NCBI GenBank assembly: GCA_902792815.1 | Contig: CADBAY010000016.1 | Span: 1 to 63,300 of the forward strand | Reading direction: 5' to 3' | From: an uncultured Bacteroidia bacterium | GTDB lineage: Bacteria > Bacteroidota > Bacteroidia > Bacteroidales > UBA932 | DNA: 63,300 nt | Shown: piece after piece, positions 54,270-63,110 of the stretch | How the letters are laid out: each line of letters opens with the position of its first letter | Position numbering within the stretch: position 1 is the first letter of the stretch | The notes under the pieces: generated by a model | Databases searched by the model: none | Told to the model about the DNA's origin: nothing | What the model saw: only the letters and a program-made list of their open reading frames with translations | Position numbers and translations under genes: made by a program

Positions 54270-57089
54270 TTATTCTCTCTCGGCAGTTTTGTCAGGCCCC
54301 ATAACAACCTCGATCTCGTTGCCGGAAGCGAGCACGGAAGCCACTGCATTGCGTATGCCTTCTGCAGAAAGGGCTTTCACGGCAGCCTCGTACTCGGCGT
54401 CGTAGTCCATACCGTTGTAGTTATAGTAGCAGCTGATTTCGTCCATCCAGTGGCTGTTCTGGATACGGCTCTCAGGTATGTTCTTCTTGAAGTTCTCGGT
54501 GACACGGGTCATCTGCTCTTCGGTAGGTCCTTCCTGGGCAAGCTTCTTAAGGCCGTCAAGGGCAAGCTTGCGCAGTTTGTCGGAAGAAGAAGGATTGGTA
54601 TCGAAGTACACCTGAATGAGTGCCTGGTCGACAGGATACTTCTGGATGCTGGTGCTGACGGATGCTCCGTAGGTGCCGCCTTCAGACTCACGGAGAGTCT
54701 CGGTATAGATCATATCGAGGATGAATTTGGCAGCATCGAGATTGACCTCCTCGGCCACGCTGTACTTAACCCCGTAGTTGTTGTAAACCTGGAGAACGGT
54801 ACTCTTGGGAGTCTGCATATCCACCTTGAAGTCGTTGACCACTACGCCCTGGGCGAAGCGCTCGCCGGTGTCTTTCCACTTGAGAGCCTTGCAGCCCTTG
54901 GGAAGTGAACCTATATACTTCTCTACCAGAGGCTTAAGGGTCTCGGGATCGACATTGCCCACGATGAACACCTTGGCGCCTGCAGCATTCTTGAAGAGCT
55001 TGCGGTAGTTACGCTCGGCCACCGTCACATCTGCCTTTGCAAGCACGTCTTCATCGATGACGATGTTACGGGGATTGCCGCCGTAGAGAGTCTTCATGAA
55101 CTCCTGCTGGAACTTGAAGTTAGGAGTATTGAGCAAGTTGGGCAGGACTGCCGCGATCTGCTGCTTGCCAACGTTGTACTCATCGGCATCGAAGCGGGGA
55201 TCGACAAAGTTGAGATAGAGCAGCTGCAGAGCAGTTTCGAGGTCCTTGGGCTGGCAGCTTCCGGAGATGCCGTGGCGGATGGAGCTGATGTAAGGAGATA
55301 TATTAACCTGCTTGCCGGAAAGCATCTTGCTGGTGGTGGAAGAATTGAACTTAGAAACACCGGTATTGCTCTGGAACAGGCTCCAGACATTGCTCTCGAA
55401 GGAAGGCAGGTCGGCGGTAGAGATGAGAGACTGGCCACCGTCCATCACGAGACGGATAAGAACCTGGTCTTTCTTGTACTCGGTGGGGAGGAATGCAACC
55501 TTGACGCCGTTCGAGAGGGTCCACTCGGTGATGCCCTTGACGAGCTGGGCAGTCTTCTTGACCTTGCCGCCCTTGAGGCTTGCAGGATTTACGAATTCGG
55601 TCTCGATCTTCTCTTCTGCATTTGCAGCAATCTCAGATGCTTTGACAGCGCTGATAATGCCAAGGAGCTGCTCCTCGGTAGGATCGGCAAGACCTTCTTT
55701 CTTGGGGCCGTTGTAGAGCACCACCATGTTCTCGTCGGTGATGAGCTGGCCGACAACCTGGTTGATAGCGGCTGCGGGAACCATCTGCATAATGGACTTG
55801 GCGAGCTGGTACTCGGTAGCGGGCTCCATATAAGGAGTATTGTTGAAGAAGTTGCTGATGAGAGGCTGTATGAATTCGGAATTCTTACGGCTGTCGGCAG
55901 CGCTTGCCCTGCGCTCATAGCGGCTCAGGATATCATCCTTTGCCCTCTGGACTTCTGCGTCGCTGAAGCCGTAGCGCTTCATCTTCTCGACCTCGGTATA
56001 GAAAGCCTTTAGAGCGGGCTCTACCTGGCCTTCCTTGAAAGCTACGTCGCCGAGGACCACATCGCAAGTCTCGCAGATCCGGCTGCACATCAGGGCGCCG
56101 TTAAGGAAAGGAGCATCGCTCTTGGAAGTAATCTCCTGGAAACGCTCGTTCATCACGCCGCCCACGATGTCCTTAATCATTTCGGTAAGGAATGCTACGT
56201 CGGTATTGTTGAATTCCCTGGGCAGAGGCTCGCTCTTCCAAAGGATAGTTACCTCAGAATTAGGGCTTTCGGGATCGGTGACCACACCCACTATAGGCTC
56301 TGCATTATCGGGAATCTTGATGACGTCCTTGGCCTTGGGGTTAACCGGAGCGGGAATGTCGGCAAAGAGTTTCTGGATCTTGGTCAGGATCTGGTCGGGA
56401 TCGATGTCTCCTACTACTATAAGTGCCTGATTGTCAGGACGATACCAAGTCTCATAGAAGTTCACGAGGCTCTCCCTCTTGAAGGTCTCAAGGTTCTCCT
56501 GGCTGCCGATAAGAGAGCAGTCGGCAAACTTGGAGCCCTTGTACATATACTGCTTGTTCTGCTCGTACATACGCCAGGAAGCATTGCGGCGGGTACGGCG
56601 CTCTTCGATGATAACTCCCCTCTCGTTGTCGATTTCTTCCTGCTCGTTGAGAACGAAGTGGGAATAGTCGTGCATCACCAGAAGGCAGGTATCGATGATA
56701 CCTTCACGGGTGACAGGGATGTTGTTGAGCATGTACTGGGTCGACTCCACGCCCGTAGAAGCGTTGATGTTGCGGCCGAACTCGGCGCCGATGCCCTGGA
56801 GATACTCCAGCATTTGCTTGCCGGGGAGATTCTTAAGGCCGTTGAAGCACATGTGCTCGAGGAAGTGGGCCAGACCGTCCTGGTCGGGAGTTTCCTGGAT
56901 TGCACCCACGTGGGTAGCAAGATAGAACTCTGCCCTCTGGGCCGGCTTGTCGTTGTGACGGATGTAATAAGTCATTCCGTTGTCGAGTTTGCCAACCTTA
57001 ACGGCAGGATCGTTGGGAAGAGCGTTCTGGGCGCTTCCGAGAACAGACGCCATAAACATGGCAGCAATGAAAATCAAAACTTTTCTCAT
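54270..57089 (-). CDS. M16 family zinc metallopeptidase (insulinase/pitrilysin type)
   Basis: A 939-residue secreted protein with signal peptide (ending VLGSAQ). Two M16 halves are fused. The N-terminal half has the inverted zinc motif HFLEH (75-79) and the distal Glu in NERGVIIEE. The C-terminal half (about 500-930) lacks the zinc site, as usual, and contains ETLRESEGGTYGASVS. It degrades peptides in the periplasm. A TATATTTG element (57113-57120, minus strand) is 23 bases upstream. Confidence 0.94.
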   Translation of the reverse strand: MRKVLIFIAAMFMASVLGSAQNALPNDPAVKVGKLDNGMTYYIRHNDKPAQRAEFYLATHVGAIQETPDQDGLAHFLEHMCFNGLKNLPGKQMLEYLQGIGAEFGRNINASTGVESTQYMLNNIPVTREGIIDTCLLVMHDYSHFVLNEQEEIDNERGVIIEERRTRRNASWRMYEQNKQYMYKGSKFADCSLIGSQENLETFKRESLVNFYETWYRPDNQALIVVGDIDPDQILTKIQKLFADIPAPVNPKAKDVIKIPDNAEPIVGVVTDPESPNSEVTILWKSEPLPREFNNTDVAFLTEMIKDIVGGVMNERFQEITSKSDAPFLNGALMCSRICETCDVVLGDVAFKEGQVEPALKAFYTEVEKMKRYGFSDAEVQRAKDDILSRYERRASAADSRKNSEFIQPLISNFFNNTPYMEPATEYQLAKSIMQMVPAAAINQVVGQLITDENMVVLYNGPKKEGLADPTEEQLLGIISAVKASEIAANAEEKIETEFVNPASLKGGKVKKTAQLVKGITEWTLSNGVKVAFLPTEYKKDQVLIRLVMDGGQSLISTADLPSFESNVWSLFQSNTGVSKFNSSTTSKMLSGKQVNISPYISSIRHGISGSCQPKDLETALQLLYLNFVDPRFDADEYNVGKQQIAAVLPNLLNTPNFKFQQEFMKTLYGGNPRNIVIDEDVLAKADVTVAERNYRKLFKNAAGAKVFIVGNVDPETLKPLVEKYIGSLPKGCKALKWKDTGERFAQGVVVNDFKVDMQTPKSTVLQVYNNYGVKYSVAEEVNLDAAKFILDMIYTETLRESEGGTYGASVSTSIQKYPVDQALIQVYFDTNPSSSDKLRKLALDGLKKLAQEGPTEEQMTRVTENFKKNIPESRIQNSHWMDEISCYYNYNGMDYDAEYEAAVKALSAEGIRNAVASVLASGNEIEVVMGPDKTAERE

Positions 57090-57112
57090 ATTGTTTTTCG
57101 TTAAAGTTTTTG

Positions 57113-57120
57113 CAAATATA
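57113..57120 (-). promoter_or_regulatory. -7 element of the M16 peptidase gene
   Basis: The minus strand reads TATATTTG, an exact consensus, 23 bases before the ATG. Confidence 0.6.
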
Positions 57121-57158
57121 GTAAATATTTATTGTTTTACAATATTTTCATATATTTT

Positions 57159-58169
57159 TTAACGCTTGTTCAAAGCATTTTGAAAAGCCTTGGCATTACG
57201 GTTATGGGCCTCGAGGGTTTTGGCAAACACGTGAGTGCCGTCTAGGTTTTTGCTGGCACAGAAATAAAGGTTGCCGCCACCGTAGTCGGGGTTGATCACT
57301 GCCTCCAGGAACTCCTTGTCCGGCACACATATAGGCCCGGGAGGAAGCCCCGGATACTTATATGTATTATACGGAGAATCAAACTCCAGGTGTCTGAACA
57401 GAATTCTCTTCAACTGATAATCATAGCAATAGGCAACAGTAGGATCGGCCTGCAGAAGCATGTTGCGGGCAATGCGGTTAAGGTAAACGCCGGCAATCTT
57501 GGAGAGCTCCGGCTTATATTTCGATTCCGACTTGACTATCGATGCAAGGATGACTGCCTCGCGGCGGGTAAGTCCCGCCTTGGCCGCCTTAACCAGATTG
57601 TCGTCGGTCCAAAAAGCATCGGACGCCTTGCGGCAGCGGTCAAGCACATCTGAAAGCGACGCTGTCCAGTAAAGATCGTAAGTAGCAGGGAAAAAGGCCT
57701 CGAAAAAAGTCTCCGGCGTGGTGTCGTAAGATGCCAGGAAGGCAGAATCTTCCAGCGCGGCATAAACCTCGGCTGAATCGAGCTGAAGCTGCCTGGAAAT
57801 CTTGCGCACGATCTCCGCCTTGGTCCTCAGCGATCCGGCAAGAGTAAAACTAACGGGACTCTGCCAGCCGTTGTTCAGCATCCTGGCCACGTACACGCTC
57901 GAATTCGAGCTGCTCACGCGATAGTGCCCAGGCTTAATGTAGTCGGCAACTTTCTTCTCGGCGAAGACTTTGCGCAGCCTCCTTTCGCTCAGCACCTTGA
58001 GCTGGCTCTTAAGGGATTTTATTACATCGTCGGGAGTGGTCTCGGAAGTCACATAAAGGTCCGCCTTTCCGTAGAAATTGGACATTTTATTATCTCTCAA
58101 CCAGTTGTAGCAGAATAATATGGCGACGGCGCCAATGAGAAGCGCAAGAATCTTTATTATGGTTTTCAT
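57159..58169 (-). CDS. mltG: Endolytic murein transglycosylase MltG
   Basis: A 336-residue protein with one N-terminal membrane helix (about 5-22) and a YceG/MltG domain. Diagnostic blocks are FEAFFPATYDLYW, REAVILASIVKSESKY, IAGVYLNRIARNMLLQADPTVAY, YNTYKYPGLPPGPICVPDKEFLEA and YFCASKNLDGTHVFAKT. It cleaves nascent glycan strands and sets their length. In the ASIV motif the first residue after it is Lys where many homologues have Glu; the second Glu is kept. The ATG at 58169 shares its A with the stop of the GH73 gene (TGATG), so the two wall enzymes are coupled. Confidence 0.93.
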   Translation of the reverse strand: MKTIIKILALLIGAVAILFCYNWLRDNKMSNFYGKADLYVTSETTPDDVIKSLKSQLKVLSERRLRKVFAEKKVADYIKPGHYRVSSSNSSVYVARMLNNGWQSPVSFTLAGSLRTKAEIVRKISRQLQLDSAEVYAALEDSAFLASYDTTPETFFEAFFPATYDLYWTASLSDVLDRCRKASDAFWTDDNLVKAAKAGLTRREAVILASIVKSESKYKPELSKIAGVYLNRIARNMLLQADPTVAYCYDYQLKRILFRHLEFDSPYNTYKYPGLPPGPICVPDKEFLEAVINPDYGGGNLYFCASKNLDGTHVFAKTLEAHNRNAKAFQNALNKR

Positions 58170-59095
58170 CAACGCAAGCGTATTGTATCGCCCTCCAGAG
58201 GCACGTACTCTTCAGTTAAATGGTTCATACGCTTTATCGCCGAAAGCCTTACGCCGAAACGCTGGGCAATATCACGCAGGTTTTCGCCGCCCTCGCCGGC
58301 AATGTACTTGTCCATGCCGCGGGCAGCTCTCTGCCTCTTGGCCTGGAGGTACACGATGTCACCGGCATTAAGGGCATCGCCCGCAGAAGCATCGTTGTAA
58401 CGAAGAATCTCGCCGGCGAACAAGCTGTTGGATGCGGCTATAGACTCATAGGTATCCCCCGCCACCGCATACACGCAGGGCACTCCGTTGACCTGATACA
58501 CCTTGCGCGCAAGCGAGAAACGGTATTCTTCGCGTGCCGTAACGGCGGCTACTTCGACGGGAGCTTCTATCTGGCTGGGCGGTTCGGGTAACTCTCCCGC
58601 CTCGCTGTCAAAGCGGTAAAGCTCGTAATCTTCAATAACTTTGATAAGTTTGTCGGCATAAAGCCTGTCCGTAGCGTAACCGGCCTTCTTGAGGCCCTTT
58701 GCCCAGCCCTTGTAGTCGGTAGGGTCGAGGTCGAAGAGGAACTTGTAACGGTCCTGGTAACGAAGGAAATCAGAATGGTCTTTAAAAGAGGCGGCGGCAT
58801 TGGAATATACCCTGAAGCATTCGTTAGCCTTGTCGTCGTCTCTGTATGTTTTCTTGCCCTTCCAGTCGGAGTGGCATTTGATACCGAAATGATTGTTGGC
58901 CTTGGTGGCAAGCGTCGACTGCCCGGCGGCAGACTCAACAAGCCCCTGGGCCAGGGAAATGGATGCCGGTACACCCGAGCGGTGCATCTCCGAGACGGCC
59001 ACGGAAGAGTACTTTTCGATGTACTTTTCATATGGGCCTGGAGTCGCCGCCACGAAAAGCGCAAGCGCGCTGAATAATACTATTGCTCTTTTCAC
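58169..59095 (-). CDS. Glucosaminidase (GH73) with LysM domain
   Basis: A 308-residue secreted cell-wall hydrolase. It starts at a GTG (59095), giving signal peptide KRAIVLFSALALFVAATPG; the longer frame starts upstream of a TATTTTTG -7 element. The FlgJ-like GH73 domain (about 25-165) has SISLAQGLVESAAGQS with the catalytic Glu, and NNHFGIKCHSDW. One LysM occurs near GDTYESIAASNSLFAGEI and a second near ENLRDIAQRFGVRLSAIKRMN. It cleaves peptidoglycan glycan strands and is coupled to mltG downstream. Confidence 0.9.
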   Translation of the reverse strand: MKRAIVLFSALALFVAATPGPYEKYIEKYSSVAVSEMHRSGVPASISLAQGLVESAAGQSTLATKANNHFGIKCHSDWKGKKTYRDDDKANECFRVYSNAAASFKDHSDFLRYQDRYKFLFDLDPTDYKGWAKGLKKAGYATDRLYADKLIKVIEDYELYRFDSEAGELPEPPSQIEAPVEVAAVTAREEYRFSLARKVYQVNGVPCVYAVAGDTYESIAASNSLFAGEILRYNDASAGDALNAGDIVYLQAKRQRAARGMDKYIAGEGGENLRDIAQRFGVRLSAIKRMNHLTEEYVPLEGDTIRLR

Positions 59096-59144
59096 AAAAT
59101 TCGAATATACGAACAATGCGAGATATATGCAAAAATAATTCCAG

Positions 59145-59948
59145 TTATATATCAAAGGTGTCACAGTCGAATGCGGCCACCGTATCGGGGAAAATCGCCC
59201 GGCATTCTTCTACCAGGGCGTCGATATCGGTGATGCGCGAAGAGTAGTGACCTATTATCAGGCGCCCCACCCCTGCCTCGAGGGCGCAGCGTGCCGCCTG
59301 TTCCGATGTGGAATGGAAACGGTGCTCCGCCTTGTCCGCCATTTCCTTGGGATAAGTGGCCTCGTGATACAGGCAACTGACGCCCTTCACCCACTGGGCA
59401 AGTTCGGGGAAAGGTGCGGTATCGGAGCAATACGCATAAGACTTTGCCCGGTACGCCGGATTGGCCTCGCGATGCCGCTGGGTAACCGTTTCGTCAAAAC
59501 GGAATCCGTAGCATTCAATCTTGTGATTGAGAGGGAAAGCGGTGACCGTCAGCTGTTTGGACGTATGGATAAGTTCCGGCCCCTTGCCATCAAGCTTATG
59601 GAAACGCAGTTCGAATAGATCTTCAGAGCCGAAGAAAGAAGTGTAGAAGTTGAGCACGGAGCCGAGTGCCGGAGGCCCGTAGATGTCAAGCGGAGCCACC
59701 CTCCCGTACATAGCCATCGAATTCAGCAGCCCGAAAAGTCCGAAAAGATGGTCTCCGTGGATATGGGATATAAAAATGGCTTCGATCTTCACGAAGCCGA
59801 AATGGCAGCGCCGCATCTGCTGCTGCGTGCCTTCTCCGCAATCAATAAGAAACAAGCGCCCGCCAGCGGAGAGCATTTGGGCGCTTGGATTCCTATCGGA
59901 AATGGGCATAGCCGAAGCTGTGCCCATTGTCGTTACGGAAAATATCAT
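59145..59948 (-). CDS. rnz: Ribonuclease Z
   Basis: A 267-residue metallo-beta-lactamase-fold enzyme. It has the zinc motif SHIHGDH (about 62-68), the N-terminal GTASAMPISDRNPSAQ block, CSDTAPF, and the final IIGHYSSR. It removes 3' trailers of tRNA precursors. It is about 35 residues shorter than usual (about 300) because the segment after YGFRFDE is missing. The ATG overlaps the stop of the ribosomal protein S1 gene (TAATG). Confidence 0.93.
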   Translation of the reverse strand: MIFSVTTMGTASAMPISDRNPSAQMLSAGGRLFLIDCGEGTQQQMRRCHFGFVKIEAIFISHIHGDHLFGLFGLLNSMAMYGRVAPLDIYGPPALGSVLNFYTSFFGSEDLFELRFHKLDGKGPELIHTSKQLTVTAFPLNHKIECYGFRFDETVTQRHREANPAYRAKSYAYCSDTAPFPELAQWVKGVSCLYHEATYPKEMADKAEHRFHSTSEQAARCALEAGVGRLIIGHYSSRITDIDALVEECRAIFPDTVAAFDCDTFDI

Positions 59949-61726
59949 TACTCGCCTTTCTCGAGTTTTTCCTTGAGGGCTGCAAGAGCGTCGATGTCAC
60001 CGAGAGTGGTCTTCTCAACGTTGGCATTGACCTTCTTGACGGCCTTCTTGGTGGTCTCGGCCTCAGTAGCGGCTGCCTTCTCCTTAACCTCCTGGTAAGT
60101 GCGGACGTGGCTGAGGATGATGCGGCGTGTGCTGCGGCGGAGCTCGACTACTTTGAAGGGCAGAGTCTCACCGGCGACGGCCTGCTTGCCGTCTTCCTTG
60201 ACGATCTCGCGGTTGAAAGCGAAGCCTTCAGCGTCGGAATCGAGGGTGATCATTGCGCCCTTGTCGGTCACGGAAGCGATGGTGCCCTCCACTACAGAAC
60301 CCACGGGGAACTTGGCCTCGACCTCATCCCAAGGGTTGGTGGTAAGCTGCTTGTGACCAAGGCTGAGCTTATGGTTGGTCTCGTCGAAGTCGAGAATCTG
60401 CACTTCGATAGTGTCGCCGGAGTTCACAACCTCTGAAGGATGCTTGATCTTGTTCCAGCTCAGGTCGCTGATGTGGACAAGACCCTCTACGCCGTCCTCA
60501 AGCTCGGCAAATACGCCGAAGTTGGTAACATTGCGTACGGTAGCGGTGTGACGGCTGCCGACGGGATATTTCTCGCGGATGTTCTCCCAAGGGTTGGGAG
60601 TGAGCTGCTTGAGACCGAGGGAAATCTTGCGGGCCTCGCGGTCGATGCTCAGGACCTGAGCCTCAACTTCCTCGCCCTGCTTGAGGAATTCCTGTGCGCT
60701 GTGAAGCCTGGGGCTCCAGGACATCTCGCTCACGTGTACAAGACCTTCCACGCCGGGCTCGATCTCGATGAATGCGCCGTAGTCGGCAAGCAGGATAACC
60801 TTACCCTTGACCTTGTCGCCAACCTTGAGGTTAGGATCGAGGTTGTCCCAAGGATGAGGAGTAAGCTGCTTGAGACCCAGAGCGATACGCTTCTGCTGCT
60901 CATTGAAGTCGAGCACGACCACCTTGATCTTCTCGTCCAGGGAGACGATCTCTTCGGGATGGTTGACCCTGCCCCAGCTGAGGTCAGTAATATGTATAAG
61001 ACCGTCTACACCGCCGAGGTCGACGAACACACCGTAGTTGGTGATGTTCTTGACCACACCTTCGAGGACCTGGCCCTTCTCGAGCTTGCCGATGAGTTCC
61101 GCCCTCTTGGCCTCCTGCTCAGCCTCGAGCAGTGCCTTGTGGGAAACGACCACGTTGCGGTACTCGTTGTTGATCTTGACGATCTTGAAGTCGATGGTCT
61201 GGTTGACGAACTGGTCGTAGTCACGGATGGGCTTGATGTCGATCTGGCTGCCGGGCAGGAAAGCCTCGATGCCAAATACATCCACTATCATACCACCCTT
61301 GGTGCGGGTCTTCACGAAACCCTTGACGACCTCGTCGTTCTCGAATGCCTCGTTGACCCTGTCCCAAGACTTGAGAGCCCTTGCCTTCTTGTGGGAAAGC
61401 ACGATCTGGCCCTTCTTGTCCTCGGGAGACTCAACCAGAACCTCCACCTTGTCACCGACCTTAAGGTCAGGATTGTAGCGGAATTCAGTTGCCTGGATAA
61501 CGCCCTCGCTCTTGCCGCCCACGGAGACGACAACCTCACGCTTGTTGATGGCTGTCACCTCGCCTTCCTTGGTCTCGTTGGCGTCGATCCTTGCAAGGGT
61601 CTTGTCATAAGCGGCATCAATCTCCGCTTTTTCGGCTGTTCCGTAAACCTCGGAACCGCTTTCGAAGGCATCCCAATCGAACTCTTCAGGTGCGATAGAT
61701 GCGTTCAGTCTTTTTTCTTCTTCCAT
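59948..61726 (-). CDS. rpsA: 30S ribosomal protein S1
   Basis: A 592-residue protein with an acidic N-terminal region and six S1 RNA-binding repeats. Repeated signatures are FGVFVDLGGVDGLIHITDLSWG, HVSEMSWSPRL and VHISDLSWNKIKHP. Lysine/alanine-rich residues form the tail. It binds mRNA for translation initiation and is especially important in Bacteroidota, where Shine-Dalgarno sequences are weak. It is the first gene of an operon with rnz. A leader of about 80 bases with short hairpins may allow autoregulation, as known for other S1 genes. Confidence 0.96.
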   Translation of the reverse strand: MEEEKRLNASIAPEEFDWDAFESGSEVYGTAEKAEIDAAYDKTLARIDANETKEGEVTAINKREVVVSVGGKSEGVIQATEFRYNPDLKVGDKVEVLVESPEDKKGQIVLSHKKARALKSWDRVNEAFENDEVVKGFVKTRTKGGMIVDVFGIEAFLPGSQIDIKPIRDYDQFVNQTIDFKIVKINNEYRNVVVSHKALLEAEQEAKRAELIGKLEKGQVLEGVVKNITNYGVFVDLGGVDGLIHITDLSWGRVNHPEEIVSLDEKIKVVVLDFNEQQKRIALGLKQLTPHPWDNLDPNLKVGDKVKGKVILLADYGAFIEIEPGVEGLVHVSEMSWSPRLHSAQEFLKQGEEVEAQVLSIDREARKISLGLKQLTPNPWENIREKYPVGSRHTATVRNVTNFGVFAELEDGVEGLVHISDLSWNKIKHPSEVVNSGDTIEVQILDFDETNHKLSLGHKQLTTNPWDEVEAKFPVGSVVEGTIASVTDKGAMITLDSDAEGFAFNREIVKEDGKQAVAGETLPFKVVELRRSTRRIILSHVRTYQEVKEKAAATEAETTKKAVKKVNANVEKTTLGDIDALAALKEKLEKGE

Positions 61727-61812
61727 TTGTTACAATAATTGTTTTTAACTAGTAATTGGACTTTATGTTCTGTGCCCGCGGGAGTTAGCTCCTTAAAAGG
61801 CGCGCAAATTTA
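61727..61812 (-). promoter_or_regulatory. rpsA promoter and structured leader
   Basis: The -7 element TAAATTTG is at 61805-61812 (minus strand). The leader of about 80 bases contains the hairpin GGAG-CTAA-CTCC (61781-61792), a CCCGCGGG palindrome next to it, and ACAATTATTGT (61732-61742) just before the ATG. This is a possible autoregulatory site for S1. Confidence 0.45.
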
Positions 61813-61845
61813 GACAAATTATTTGATTTATGAAAACTTAATCAT

Positions 61846-61853
61846 TATTTTTG
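61846..61853 (+). promoter_or_regulatory. -7 element four bases from the pnuC ATG
   Basis: TATTTTTG ends at 61853; ATG is at 61858. Another probable leaderless gene, divergent from rpsA. Confidence 0.55.
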
Positions 61854-61857
61854 CGTT

Positions 61858-62493
61858 ATGAATATACTTTTCTTCGAAGAAGCCCTGCAATGGCTTTCGT
61901 CCAACAGTTCCTGGATCCAGATTATCTCCCTTGTATGCGGCGTTACGTATATGATCCTCCAGATATTCCAGCATAAATGGATGTGGTACTTCAGCATAAT
62001 GGTTTCATCCACCGCCCTGCTCATCTCGGTCTCCAACCACGAGGGCGGCGCCTGGGCTCCCCTGTGGGCGCAGGTGGCGCTGAACATCTACCTCATAGCC
62101 ATTGCCGTCATAGGTATTTTCAAGTGGCGCAAGCTGGAGGGCGAAAGCGGCGGAAAGCTGCACATCGTTCCGCTCACCCGCAAGCGTCTGCTCATAGTGG
62201 CAGCCATACTTGCCGTCGGTATTCCCCTGCTGAGCATTGTCCTCGGACGGTTCACAAGCGATCCCGCACCCTGGATTGACGGTCCCTCGCTCGTCCTCAG
62301 CCTTGTGGCCGCCTGGCTGCTGTCGCAGTCGCACATCGAGCAGTATCTGTTCTGGATTGTCGCCAACATCCTGATAATCACCGTATATGCCAGCCAGGCC
62401 AAGTGGCTTATGGCCGTTATGTACACCTTCTATATCGTGTTCTGCATAATCGGCTACATCAACTGGAAAAAGAATGGAGTAGTGGTCGAATAA
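61858..62493 (+). CDS. pnuC: PnuC-like vitamin transporter
   Basis: A 211-residue protein with seven membrane helices and the PnuC pattern: SSWIQIISLVCGVTYMILQI, WMWYFSIMVSSTAL, AQVALNIYLIAIAVIGIFKW, and near the end WIVANILIITVYASQ and YTFYIVFCIIGYINWKK. PnuC carries nicotinamide riboside; close relatives (PnuT) carry thiamine. Which one applies cannot be told here. No TPP or other riboswitch fits in the space upstream. recR follows 2 bases later. Confidence 0.9.
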   Translation: MNILFFEEALQWLSSNSSWIQIISLVCGVTYMILQIFQHKWMWYFSIMVSSTALLISVSNHEGGAWAPLWAQVALNIYLIAIAVIGIFKWRKLEGESGGKLHIVPLTRKRLLIVAAILAVGIPLLSIVLGRFTSDPAPWIDGPSLVLSLVAAWLLSQSHIEQYLFWIVANILIITVYASQAKWLMAVMYTFYIVFCIIGYINWKKNGVVVE

Positions 62494-62495
62494 CA

Positions 62496-63107
62496 ATGCT
62501 TCAACCCGACAATTACCCTTCCCAGGCCCTTCGCGAGGCTGTAGAGGCCATCAACTCCCTGCCGGGAGTGGGCAAGCGCAGCGCCCTGCGCCTCGCCCTG
62601 CACCTGCTCAAGCAGCCCTCCGACAAGATTCACCGCTTCGCTTCAGCCATCGACAAACTAGCCGAAGGCGTCCATTACTGCAATACCTGCATGATGGTAT
62701 CGGACGGCGAGCGATGCTCCATTTGCGCCGACCCTAAGCGCGACCACAATACAATTTGCGTGGTCGAGAGCGTGCGGGACGTCATGAGCATAGAGTCTAC
62801 CGGGCAGTACAAAGGCGTGTACCACGTCCTGGGCGGCATCATCTCCCCCATCGCGGGCATAGGTCCGTCGGACCTCACCATCAAGGAACTGACTGCCAGG
62901 GTAACCCCCGATACCGAAGTCATCCTGGCCCTCTCAGGAGACGTCGAAGGCGAAACGACCTCTTTTTACATCTACCGGCAGATAGCTCCCAGCGGCTGCA
63001 AGGTCACTACCCTTGCGCGCGGGCTCGGCTTCGGAGACGACCTGGAATATGCCGACGCCCTTACCCTGGGCCGCTCCATAGCAAACCGTCAGGAATTCAA
63101 ACCGTAG
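62496..63107 (+). CDS. recR: Recombination mediator RecR
   Basis: A 203-residue protein. The N-terminal helix-hairpin-helix is SLPGVGKRSALRLALHLL. The four-Cys zinc finger is CNTCMMVSDGERCSIC, the Toprim domain begins ICVVESVRDVMSIES with GVYHVLGGIISPI, and the C-terminal part has RGLGFGDDLEYAD. With RecO and RecF it loads RecA at gaps. The ATG at 62496 lies two bases after the pnuC stop. Confidence 0.96.
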   Translation: MLQPDNYPSQALREAVEAINSLPGVGKRSALRLALHLLKQPSDKIHRFASAIDKLAEGVHYCNTCMMVSDGERCSICADPKRDHNTICVVESVRDVMSIESTGQYKGVYHVLGGIISPIAGIGPSDLTIKELTARVTPDTEVILALSGDVEGETTSFYIYRQIAPSGCKVTTLARGLGFGDDLEYADALTLGRSIANRQEFKP

Positions 63108-63110
63108 CGC

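Noticed and set aside
60440-61738. 432-codon open frame on the plus strand
   Set aside because: It is wholly antisense to rpsA, whose six S1 repeats are unmistakable. The frame is open because of codon bias on the coding strand, and it has no promoter or known domain.
61800-61857. Riboswitch before pnuC
   Set aside because: The -7 element ends four bases before the ATG, so there is no leader to hold a riboswitch.
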